A program made the translations under genes and the position numbers. 64,000 bases of DNA from Rapana venosa (Eukaryota > Mollusca > Gastropoda > Neogastropoda > Muricidae): assembly GCA_028751875.1 (NCBI GenBank), contig CM054138.1, positions 38,653,479-38,717,478 on the forward strand, written 5' to 3'. Positions 54,146 through 64,000 of the stretch are shown here, in pieces. Each line of letters starts with the position of its first letter. The first letter of the stretch is position 1. Under the pieces are notes generated by a model that did not search any database, was not told the DNA's origin, and saw only the letters and a list, made by a program, of their open reading frames with translations.

Positions 54146-56810
54146 AAGGTACTTGCTTGTTGCTTTTGGGAAAACTAGAAAAGGTACTTGCGAATTGTGC
54201 TTGTACATGGTAAATGATGCAGAACTGGCAGGTCTGGGAGATGAAGTTTTGCATGGAAAGTGTGTTGCGAATTAAAAAAACCAAAACATACATACTTTAC
54301 GAGCTGGACAGAGAGCTCCTCTGTCCAACTCTCTAAAGTATTCTATGTGTTTTGTATTGCCGAAATCTATACAGTTATTGTTACTGAGGAGAGTTTATAT
54401 CTGGCCCCTATGAGCGAGGCTTTGGTTTTATCTGCATTCAATTGCAACTTGTTCCGAGTCATCCAGTTTTGGATTTCTTGAAGATAGTGGGGACATTTTT
54501 GTCAAGAGAGAAGGCAGATTTTCGAGGTAGCATGCTTTGAAGCTGGAGTCATCAGCATTAAAGTGGTGATTTATTTTATGGTGGCTTTTTTGTATGTGAA
54601 AGTGGTCAGTGAAGAGGGGTGAAAGTAATGGGCCCTACACTAATCTCTGTGTGACCCAACATTCCATTTTGACAGGTTTTGATCAACGGTTGTTTACAAC
54701 AACTGTCTGACTTTGTAAGATTGAAGCTAAAGCATTTGAGGCTGTACCTTTAAATTGCAAAACGTGTTTTGGGAGAAGTGAATGATTCTATAGTGTCTAA
54801 GGTCTGCTGATAAATCAAAGAAGTGAGAAGGGTAATGTTTCCTAAATTTCAGATGCAAGTAAAGAGTATATAGTTTTGTGGCCTAGTGTTTCGTATTGTG
54901 ATTGGGATAATTGGCAGCTGAAAATAAAGAAGACTATTGGAATGAAGACGGTTGTTAAGTTGTTTTAGAACTACTTTTTCAAGTTACGTTAGAGTTTAAA
55001 AGCAAGGGTTAGAAACTAGTCTATAAATATTTAAAATTTTCGGGATCGAGGTAAAACTTTTTGAGTATGTTTACTACAGTTTTGAGTGTGACTAGAAAAT
55101 TTCCTTAAGATGAGAAGAGTTAACTATTTTAGTGTTTGTGGGAAAATAGCTGCGGAAGACACTGTGAGAAAAGAGAAGCAGGTAAAGAATCAAGCTCACA
55201 TGATTTTAATGTAATTTCCTTAAGAATTGTTGAATTTCTTTGTCACTTGTGGCATGGAAGATATGGAGAGGAGTGCTAATGAACTTGGGTTCAGGAGGGG
55301 CAGGCTGGAAAGGAGCCTGATCTAATCTGGAGCGAATGTTGCGGACTTTAGCAGCAAAGAAAAAAAAAACAGATAGAAGGAAGTCGGATGGGCTGAAGAT
55401 GGAAGCAGAGGGCTTGCTTTCACAGATCCCAGAAGATCTGAAGTGACAGAAACAAGGATTTATGGATTTGCACTGAGAACTTGTAAAAGAAAAGTATGTC
55501 TTTGCTGAAGTAATTAGGTTTTGACTTTGTTTATTTGTTTTCGAAAATTTTGCTTGTTTTATTTCAGTTTTATTTTAAACGACTGCCGCTTCAATATCCT
55601 GTGTTTGCGCTTAGCAACCAAGATACTATGGTTTGTACCATGGCGCACAGGGCCTTTCAGAAGGAGATGTTCAGTGGGAGGCGCAATGCTCACCAAGAGC
55701 TGACTGAGAACGGCGGTTGTAGTGGTTCAGAGATCAGTTCGGGAGGGGGAGGGTTGTGAAAGGCGTTTAGAAGCTTGCAAACAGAAAATGGAATGTCTTT
55801 GGGCCCTTGGAATTTCGAAAGTAACAGATCTTCCTTTTGATTGGCATTGTGATGTCGGGGAAGAAAAGGATGGCAGAATAAGGGAATGCAGTATATGAAC
55901 GTGACCAGTTTGAGCAAACACAGTAATTAGCTCGTTTTAAAAAAATGCCTGATTTCTGTTGGTTCGTTGATACATTGGGAAAGGGAGTGATTTAACAAAG
56001 ACGCTTGACATCGGGAAAAGGGATCTTAGTTTGTCCGCAGTTGGAAGTGAAAGGTCACTGAGATTATAAGGGTTTCCAGGAGAGAGGCTGTAGTGATCAA
56101 GGAGTGCTGAAACTTTTTTAAATTTGAAGATGTTGTTGTTCTCATGGCTAGGAGTAAACGGAAAAAGCGGGGGAAACTAAGGTGGCGGGTAGTGAGATTG
56201 AGTTTGCAAATTCAAAGATTTATGTGAAAAGGAAAGTGGTGACAAAAGAGGAGGCTGGTTCAAGTGTTTCTTTGCAAATAATGGCAATGCACCCAGCGGA
56301 AAATCGGAATGGGATGGGGGGGGGGGGGGGGGGGGTCAGAAAAGATCTTATAGCTAGGTGGTGTCAGCTGTTTATATTAGGATCTTGGCCTTGTGTTTTT
56401 AACCAAGTTTGTTTTGAGAAAAGTTAAGTCTATATTCAGTTCAGAGAGAAAATCAGAAAGGAAGTCAGCCTTTCCATCTGGGCAGACAGATTGTACATTG
56501 ACAAACATGTGGAGATTGATGGAGGCAGAGAGGTTGGAGAGAGGCTGAGGTGATGTGCAGAAGGAGGGAAACATGAAGGTGTCTGAAGCATCTGGACAAC
56601 AGGGGGGGATGAAGCATTTTGGTCAGTGGTGCGGTTGGCATGAAATGACATCAGAGTTGAGGGGGGTCAGAGGTGAAGGGGAGACACATGGAAGCTGAGC
56701 AACCACAGCTGATGAATCTGCCCCCATGTGTTCCTTCTTCGTTATGATGCCCAAGTCAGGGAATATTTTGGTTTGCTTTGGGCAACTTTAGTGAGAGCAA
56801 TGTTCATGGT
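54146..56810 (-). mobile_element. CR1/L2-like LINE, copy 5, reaching the endonuclease start
   Basis: It starts within the RT C-terminal region (equivalent to about 29,525 in copy 3) directly after copy 4. The catalytic site near 54,560 reads FNADDS instead of FYADDS. RT fingers lie at 55,000-55,100 and the endonuclease at 55,930-56,540, with a minus-strand start reading NLHMFVNVQSVCPDGKADFL and DLTFLKTNLVK, where LTETWL is expected. A poly-G run at 56,317-56,335 interrupts it. 56,540-56,810 is probably the 5' untranslated region. Its 3' end is lost at the join with copy 4. Confidence 0.8.
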
Positions 56811-57129
56811 GGAATTTTGGTTGTGCCCTTGCAGCAGAGTGACAAATACTGGTTGTTGGTGGTGATTTGAGTTGTGCAACACGTGCAACTCTTTACAGGG
56901 TTTGATGGGTCGCAATTAGCACAATTATGTACACACAAATCTAGATTATTTTGAAACAAAATGTTAAAGAAGATGCAAAATTTGAAATGGGAAATTTTTT
57001 GACAAAGTAACAATAACAAGGAAAAATGTTTTGACCCAAATTGGACTCGGGGGGAAAAACACAAACCCAGATTAAAATTTTTCTCAGCACAACAAAAAAA
57101 ATTTTCACACGTGCAACTTAACAAGCCGA

Positions 57130-57190
57130 CACGATTTGCGCAGGTGCAAAGGGGAGCACAGGGTGTGGTTCGAGCCCTACATTGGGGCGT
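57130..57190 (+). mobile_element. Possible tRNA-like SINE head
   Basis: GCGCAGGTGCAAAGGGGAGC resembles an A-box region, and GTGGTTCGAGCCCTAC at 57,168-57,183 a B box, at about the right distance. No known SINE body follows. Short, so uncertain. Confidence 0.35.
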
Positions 57191-60157
57191 AGGCTATTCA
57201 AAAAAAAATCTTCCTCTGTTCACTGCATTACGGCAATATCTATGCCCTTTTGTTCTTGCTTTTGTACCTTAGAAATAAAAAAAGATTTTCATTTGCTTTT
57301 CAACATGAGGGGCCTTTCTAGTTCTGTACTTTATCTATTTGGTTCTTTGAGCTCAGGTTGATATGGGTAATCAAAAAAAGGGGCAAGGCGGGTTTGCGTT
57401 CCCTATCTAAAAATAAAAGTGGGGTTTTGGTTGATTCCCGCCCCGCCTCTCTTCCCAATTTGAGGGGAAAACCAGCTAATGTCTGTGACCCGGAGAGGGA
57501 AAAATGGACCCCCGCGCATTTATAGAATATCTCTATCCTGGGACTGAAAACGATGCATTTTGTAATGTATAGAAAAACAGCAACATGCTAGATCTACCCT
57601 GGAGGTCTCATGTTGGCCACTTGTGGAAAACGAAAGAGGACACCAGAGCAGCCGAGCCCGCACAACCTTTTATGTCCCCTGGTTGATCCCGTTTTACCTG
57701 GGGCCTGACAACATCACCAGGGAAAAGCCAAAGACATGGGCCCCTTTATATTGGGGAAAAGAAAAAAAAAAAAAGGCCGTGTTACCATGTGATGTATTGC
57801 GTCGATTTATTTTTGACATTTCGATCCGCTAAAAGGGATTTTAAATTTGTTATTTAGCATTAAACTTTGTTACTCTGCTGTCTGTCTTCCTTGTTTGTTT
57901 TTTGTTGTTTGTTTGTTAATGTCCTTTTTACTTGGGGAAAGGACACACCCCATTCAAACCAAACTTCTCTCTCCCTTTTTTCTTCTTCTCTTCTCTCTCT
58001 CTCTTCTCTCTCTCTCTCTAATCTCCTCCCCTTCTCTTCTCCTCTCTCTCTCTTTTGGATGTTATTTTTTTTCAAACGTCTACAGTGGGCTTAGGGGAAT
58101 ATTTTTAATTTTTAGCAACTGGTTAGGAAATCTGGGTATATAAAACTTTTTAACGTGGAATATTTTTTTGTTTTTCTATTCCCTCTTTTTGAAAGGTCGT
58201 TAGGATTGGGCATAAAAATTTTTAAAATTTTTAAGTTTAAAAGTGGGCATTAAAAATTTTTTAAAAGTGAATATTTTTTATGATACTTTTTTTTTTTAAA
58301 TTTTATTGGGCAAAAAAATTTTTAAGGGGGATTAAAGGATTTAAACAAACATTACATTTTTAGGATGGAAAATTAAAAAATTTTATGTTCCATGTTTGTC
58401 AAATATCAAAATTTTTACTTTGGGAGCAAAAATTTTTTTAAGTGTATTTTTTTTTTAATCTACAAATTATCTTTGCTTTTTCTGGGGACAAACTTTTTAA
58501 CAAAAAAAATGTTGCAATCAAGGCCTTTTTGCAAAAAATCAACCAAAATTCAAAAATTCACAGGGGAAAAAAAAAAAGTTTTTTGTTTTTTTTGTTAAAT
58601 TTCAAAAAAATTCCCAAAACAAATCTTTCCTTTGTGTTTGTGTTTGTTTTGAGTCCGGTTTTTGGGTTTTGCGCAGTATTGCAAAAAATTTTTTCCTAAG
58701 GTTAAAAACAAATTCCCCCCGTAAAAATAGAAAAATTTTTCCTAAAATAAAATTTTGTATTTTAAAACGGAAACCAAAATAAAATTTTTCCTTTTTTTTT
58801 TTTGTTGGGGTTTTTTTTGTTGTTTTGGGGGGTTTGTTTGGCTTTTGGGGGGGGCTCTCCTTTGGGTTTTTTCCCGGGGGGTCTCCTTTCTTTCACATTT
58901 TGAAACCTTTTTCCAGGCTTAAAGAAGCGGGAATTAATGAAAAGGGTCAAGACGGCTCAGTTGACATTTCGGCCCGGCCAAATCCCCTTTTTTTTTCTTT
59001 ATTGGAAAGTTAATTTTAAAATTCTGCCACTTTTTTCGAAAAATTCAGGGAAATTTTTTTAATTCTTTTTTTAATTAAATTTAAAATTTTTTTCATTTAA
59101 TTCTTTTTTCCCAATAAACTTAAAAAGTTCCCTTTCCCAACCCCCACCATTTTCCCCTCTTTTTTCCCCTATACAAAACGTTAATTAAAGAAAAAACAGT
59201 TTTTACAAGCTCAGCCGTGCAACCTTGTAAACCGGGCTTGACTTGTTTTTGTATTTTTGGGGGCCCCCGGGGGGTAAGTGGGGATACTTGCACTAGTCCC
59301 TAAACAGAAAACTTGGATTTTTAAAAAATTTTCAAAAAATAAAAAATTTTTTGATCCTTGATTTTAAAATTTTAAATAAAAACCTTCCCCGGAAACCACA
59401 AACCCAAAACTTTTTCCTTCTTTTCTTTTTTTTTTCCTCTTATGACAAAAAGGGGTTTTGTGGAAACCGGTTACAATTTTTTTTTCCCCGATTTTTTAAA
59501 CATTGCAAGTTACAGGGGTTTTTGGGGGGGATTTTTGAGTTAATTTTTGGAATGGTTTTCCCTTATAAACCAATTTTTGCTCAAAAAATATTGGGCAAAA
59601 CATTTTTAAAATTTAGATTTTTCCTTTTTTTATTTTATTAGAAAAAACAACAAAACCCAAAATTTGTTTAAGGTTTTTATTTTTTTTATCCTTAAGCAGT
59701 TAAAATGAATAAAGTTTTTTAAAATGTGTTTTGTTTTGATTTTTGGTTTTTACACGCCTTTATTTAACCTGTTTTTTTTATTTTAATTCAAGGTTTAAGT
59801 TTTGGTCCAAGGGTTTTTCCAAAATTTTTTCCAAATCTTTTGAGAATTTGTTTTCATCTTCCACTATTCATCTTCAAGTTTTTGCCCCTAAAAATGTTAT
59901 TGTGGCCAAAGGCCATGTGCATTAAACCATTTCAGAGTTCTCTCTCTCTCTCTCTCTCTTCTCTCTCCTCTCTCTCTCATCCCACACACAACACACACCA
60001 CACACACACACACCAATTTTGTCATACATATTTAATCTACCCACTCAGAATAAGAGAAATAATTCACTGTACAGCGAGTGACAGTCAACATGGTGACTAA
60101 TCAGCGCTGTTGTTGAGAACAGTTAGCTGTATTTTCAGTGAGGTGTTATGGCAAAAC
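57191..60157. other. Homopolymer-inflated stretch with (TC)n and (CA)n
   Basis: TC-rich tracts at 57,964-58,056 and 59,939-59,979, followed by (CA)n at 59,983-60,014. The rest is rich in long A, T and G runs. No frame with homology was found. Confidence 0.55.
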
Positions 60158-60190
60158 AGCCCGCTTTGCTCAGTCAGTAGAGCACCACGC
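60158..60190 (+). mobile_element. tRNA A-box-like fragment
   Basis: GCTTTGCTCAGTCAGTAGAG followed by CACC resembles the D-arm of a tRNA, but no B box or acceptor stem follows. It may be a SINE relic. Confidence 0.3.
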
Positions 60191-60299
60191 CTCACCTCGC
60201 CTATCCGTATTCTTTGTTTGTTTTTTGTCTTTTCACTGGTTGGAGCTCCTCATATGGTCCAATGGCGGTTTTTAACCCTAGACTTCATTCCTCATTACT

Positions 60300-60570
60300 G
60301 GGGGGGGGGGGGCGTTTACAACATGGCGTCCGAGCGGCAGTGCCTGTGAAGTGTGGTGTTGAATTGTGTGGGCCCAAGGTCCAGAGGAGTGTTTCAGATT
60401 GTTACTTGTGCTGCAATTCTATAAGACACTCTAGTGCATGAAACGACCTCAAACGGTGGACTTGGGGATGTGGAGGGCTGCAATTGGAGTGTTTGTTGCA
60501 AAAAATCAACGTGTGTCAGGCTGCTGTAAAAAAAAATCTCCTGATGCACAGGTGGAAACAACACAGACAC
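60300..60570 (+). pseudogene. Cys/His-rich N-terminal domain, possibly LINE ORF1
   Basis: After a run of about 12 G, an ATG at 60,323 in ATGGCGTCCGAGCGGCAG is followed, after a one-base shift, by KCGVELCGPKVQRSVSDCYL then CC, N, S, I, R, H and RPQTVDLGMW. The spacing of Cys and His resembles PHD-type or similar zinc domains found at the start of some LINE ORF1 proteins. This is inference from spacing only. It leads directly into the LINE C-terminal remnant at 60,575. Confidence 0.35.
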
Positions 60571-60574
60571 AGAT

Positions 60575-61110
60575 AAACACAGTGAAAAATATTCTGTACA
60601 CAATTGGATTCAAACATGTCTGGAAAAACCAAAGCACTCTTAATGTTCATCGGTTTTAGTTATGCTGTTAGAAGGAAAAAAATTGAGGACATGTATAAAA
60701 CATTTTGGATTTTACCAAAAGAAAGTTTGCAAAACTAAAATTTTATGTTTTGCTACCAAAGAATACAGATTGGAACCATACTTAGTAAACTATGAAAACA
60801 AAACTATAAGAAGACATATTGTAAATTTCGCACAAGCTGTCACAATTTAATGATAGAGAAAGGAGACACCAAAATATATCCAGAGAGGACAGAAATGTAG
60901 ACCCCTGTAAAAAAATTGAAGATGAATTTTATTTACTTGATGAATGCATTTTATATGATGAACTCAGAAATAAATTTTTTATTAAAAATCAAAAAAGAAA
61001 GACAAAGAACGCAAAAAACTGTGTACATAAATTAGGGACATAATCACAGTTGTATATATCAAGCAGATATCATCAGTAGTGTTATGAGTGTTTTGAAAAG
61101 AGAAGTAAAT
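60575..61110 (+). mobile_element. LINE ORF2 C-terminal remnant
   Basis: Plus-strand frames read VKNILYTIGFKHVWKNQ, YRLEPYLVNYENKTIRRHIV, then after a shift RHQNISREDRN and KKIEDEFYLLDECILYDELR. EDEF-F--C--Y-DLR is the C-terminal domain seen in the same LINE group as 35,900-37,070. Stops and shifts are frequent. 61,111-61,674 holds nothing recognisable. Confidence 0.6.
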
Positions 61111-61674
61111 ACAACATGTTTTTAGTGTACATTTACTTTAGCCAAAATAGATAATAATTATAGTTGATGTTTTTGTTTTTGTCAAATAAGTCTACATGAC
61201 TTAAATGGCAATAAAAAAATTCTGAAATTGAATCTGAAACACACCTGTCATCAGCAGATGGTTTGTAGGCTTTGTGTGCTGTGCCATGCTGATTTCTTGA
61301 TCGACTGTCTAGTAAGCAACATTGATAGATTTGTGCCATCTGACTGGGTTTGGGGTTTTAAATAAATACAATTTCAAAAGGAACAACAGGCATAGTACGA
61401 AGGGTTTGACAGGACAGCGGCCCGGCCTTCAGAGGGTTCACGTGCCCGTGCTTCTTGGCCTTTTGTGTGAAGCACCTGCCTTTTTCCCCACGTAGGCTGT
61501 TGCTTAGCGGGGGAATTTTAAAAACCAAAAGGGCCCAATATAAGGAAAAAATGAACGAAAACGAAAAAAAAACAAAAAGGACCACACCAGCTGATATAAG
61601 CGATCTGATAACCTAAATGCAAAACAACGCGCAGTTCTCGAACAAACAGTGTGTCAGGAAAGATTTTGGGGAAA

Positions 61675-61745
61675 AAAATAAGACTAGCGCCCAGACACCA
61701 CTCATGGTTAATGGATGGGGAGAAACGTTTCGGGCCCAAATCGTG
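61675..61745 (-). mobile_element. SINE-4 fragment
   Basis: The minus strand reads CCCCATCCATTAACCATGAG and TGGTGTCTGGGCGCTAGTCT, matching 14,765-14,808 of the inserted SINE. Only about 70 bases remain. Confidence 0.6.
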
Positions 61746-61789
61746 TTTGTTTTTGTACAGCCAAATTATTTAAAGATGTCTTTCTTATA

Positions 61790-63275
61790 AACTATGTATT
61801 ATAAGTTCGATTTTGTTAGCCTCACTGAAACTTTTCTTGACTTAATTTTGATTTAACAGTGGTTGTTTTCATTGATTATTACATAAAGTTTCATGTCCCA
61901 GCTCAAAAACTGTCCCCATATGGAAGGAATTCTGGAGGAGTGCTTTTATTAGTAAGAAAGTCTTTAGAAAAACATGTTGAAGAAATAAAAAAATGAGTGC
62001 AACAACACGATGTGCATTAGGAAATAAAACAAATGTATTTTCATTTTAGATAAAAAAAGATGTTATTTTGATATTAGCGTGCTGTATTGTGCCTGAAGGT
62101 GGTATATTTACAATGAAAAATTAATTAATTTTTTCAAAGATGGGATTGTATATTAGAGGAAAACTTATTGCATATATTTCAAATATATGACTTTCATTTC
62201 ATGATTGTAGGAAACTTTGGATTGCCCCCAGGGCAGGTCAGGAGCAAGCCGACCTTACAGTGATGTCAAATTATTTGGTGATTGGAGTATGATGATGTGA
62301 ATATGAACTTTGTGTTGCGTTGTCCCTCTAAGGATTGACACGATGAACATTTTTGGCAAGGTCCTTGTTAGATTTATGTTTTTATGTTGTCATGAGGATT
62401 TGGAATGGCTGTTGTGAGGGACGATAGGGAGGGGGAGTTTTACTTTTTGGTTTCCTAATGGGGTTGCAGCGTCGATTGATTGTTTTCTTGTTCCTAGTAA
62501 TGTTAGCATGTTTTGATCTGGGTATTGGAGAACTGTGTTTTATTTGTGGCCACCCTCCCCGTTGAAATAAAATGGGAAAGTAGATGATGATGTGTTAGTA
62601 TCGAAAGTAGTAGAGAAGAAGACGTGTAAGGAAATGATTGATATGGACAGGGAGGTTTTGTAGAAGAATTTAAACATGGAATTCGATAAGTGCACGAATT
62701 TCAAGAAAGCATAGAAACATTCCTCTCAGCTATTGATACACGGATATGAATAACAGTGTAGATCCACTTTGTAAAGGCCTTATGTGGGGCATGCTGTAAT
62801 GCATGGTCAGAAAAAGTTAGAAAAAGCCCCTTTAGAAAAAAATGTAACGACTGGTTTGATGCTGAATGTGAACGGAAAGAGACAAGAAGTAAAGAGGGGA
62901 CCTTATTAAAAAAAAATATTTCGCGTTTTGAAAAAACAAATGTAGATTAAACCAGAAAAAAGACAAAATGTACACTACCGCACGAAAAGAATACATCAGT
63001 CTAAGAAAAAACTAAAGGAAAGAGGATATGACGATAAGAGATGAGGAGAAAGAAACTTAAAGATTCGTTAAGGACTCAAAACGTTCTGGTCCCGTCGTCA
63101 GATAGATCGTTAAGCGTAAGTTCACTTGTTTATAATACAACATCACTATTCACAATGTATGATCACTTTTGGACGGTTTTTAATGACTTTAATGTGCAGA
63201 AACACGAAAGATGTTGGAAGTACTACGATGAAAATTGGTTTGAACCATGTTTAACAATTCTCGATAACTAGGGTA
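61790..63275 (+). mobile_element. LINE endonuclease and pre-RT region, decayed
   Basis: Plus-strand frames give LTETFL-like sequence (61,825), GGVLLLVRKSLEKHV (61,934), FHDCRK near the GDFN position (62,196), PQGRSGASRPYSDVKLFG (62,229), NIFGKVLV (62,350), FTFWFPNG (62,443) and, downstream, FDAECERKE (62,858) and the open stretch 63,041-63,271. The order matches an APE-type endonuclease followed by the linker before RT. It probably belongs to the same LINE group as the remnant at 60,575-61,110, though whether they are one rearranged insertion is unclear. The RT itself is absent. Confidence 0.55.
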
Positions 63276-63392
63276 GGGCGGGGTGGGAATTATTTCACCA
63301 ACAGGAGAAGTTAAGATGCATCCTTCCCTCCGTAGCTTGGGGGAGATCCTTGGGCAAGGTGGGTCCCACTTATTCTCGCGGGTACCCACTTA

Positions 63393-63396
<4 letters not shown>

Positions 63397-63423
<27 letters not shown>

Positions 63424-63440
63424 ACGCCCCCCCCCCACGA
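63397..63440. repeat. Poly-C tract
   Basis: About 43 bases almost entirely C, broken once by ACG. After it, 63,441-64,000 holds no recognisable feature. Confidence 0.9.
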
Positions 63441-64000
63441 TGCAGGGATTTACGTGAAATGATGAAGTCATGGATACGGCAGGTCACGGGTGACGGTTGA
63501 TGGTTGAGCAGCCGAATAGATTTTGGGAAATGGTCAGCACTTCATGTGTTAGGCAAAATGGATTGATCTATAATTATGATACATTGGCTAGTACAATCAG
63601 CCAGCGGTTTTAAATTTCCGAGCACCTGCTCCTATAGAAAGTAATTGCAGCCTATATAGGTATACTGCTGCAACGAATGTCTATCATGGTAATCAGAAAG
63701 AAACAGATACAGATTAACAGCGTTTGTTGAATGGGGGCTTCAGATTATCTGAAGTTTCCTCGCTCGGGGTAGGGGTGGGATTATGTGCGACAGGTAACCC
63801 TCGATCGTCATCCAGCGACCTGTCCGCATCAATAAAAAACAAAACTTCTCAGAAAAGGGTACATGGAACGTATACGGATTGTGCTACAAAAGGAAAAAAA
63901 AAATTGGAAAAATCTCAAACATGGAAATGGAAAGAATGATGAACCTCAATTCATTTATTACTAGGACTTTTCAGAAGTGAGATGTAAAGGAGCAGGCTCT

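Overview
This window looks like non-coding, repeat-dense nuclear DNA from an animal, most likely a marine gastropod mollusc. There are no operons, ribosome binding sites, rRNA genes or intact tRNA genes. Almost everything recognisable is a decayed retrotransposon or simple repeat. The gastropod guess rests on recall: several SINE bodies here (the core with GATGAGACGATAAACCG, and the GGGTGGAGATTTTT core) resemble repeats I associate with marine snail genomes, and the LINE mix (CR1/L2-like, RTE, I/Nimb-like with RNase H) fits. No host gene can be called with confidence; three short minus-strand pieces between 2.6 and 9.4 kb have good splice signals.

Layout. 0-16.5 kb holds SINEs, a decayed RTE LINE, a fairly unique 2.2-10.8 kb stretch with the candidate exons, then a CR1/L2-like LINE carrying an inserted SINE. 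16.5-23.6 kb repeats 129-1,920 joined directly to 10,846-16,518, so it is a second copy of the first 16.4 kb lacking 8.9 kb. 23.6-29 kb is homopolymer-inflated sequence with one fragment of an uncharacterised invertebrate family (about 25.4-25.9 kb). 29-31.4 kb is the best preserved CR1/L2-like LINE. 31.6-39 kb has SINEs, an internally deleted LINE, long poly-C and poly-G runs and a roughly 46-bp minisatellite. 40.2-43.6 kb is a nearly complete RTE-like LINE with its (TGA)n tail. 44.6-52.7 kb is again homopolymer-inflated and contains a 1.1-kb imperfect palindrome and an I/Nimb-like LINE with RNase H. 52.8-56.8 kb has two adjacent CR1/L2-like copies. 57-60 kb is homopolymer-inflated, and 60-63.3 kb has two LINE remnants of another group.

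Most reading frames are broken by one-base indels. Part of this is real decay and part looks like uncorrected long-read consensus error: where the same block is present twice (13-16.5 kb and 20.5-23.5 kb), the second copy differs mainly by mixed bases turning into homopolymer runs. Frame breaks in those zones should not be over-interpreted.

The most interesting items are a SINE whose head joins a tRNA-like A box to a 5S-rRNA-like promoter, a roughly 745-bp poly-A element with a tRNA-like head seen three times, the duplication with internal deletion, the palindrome, the minisatellite and the fragment with a TFDQP motif.
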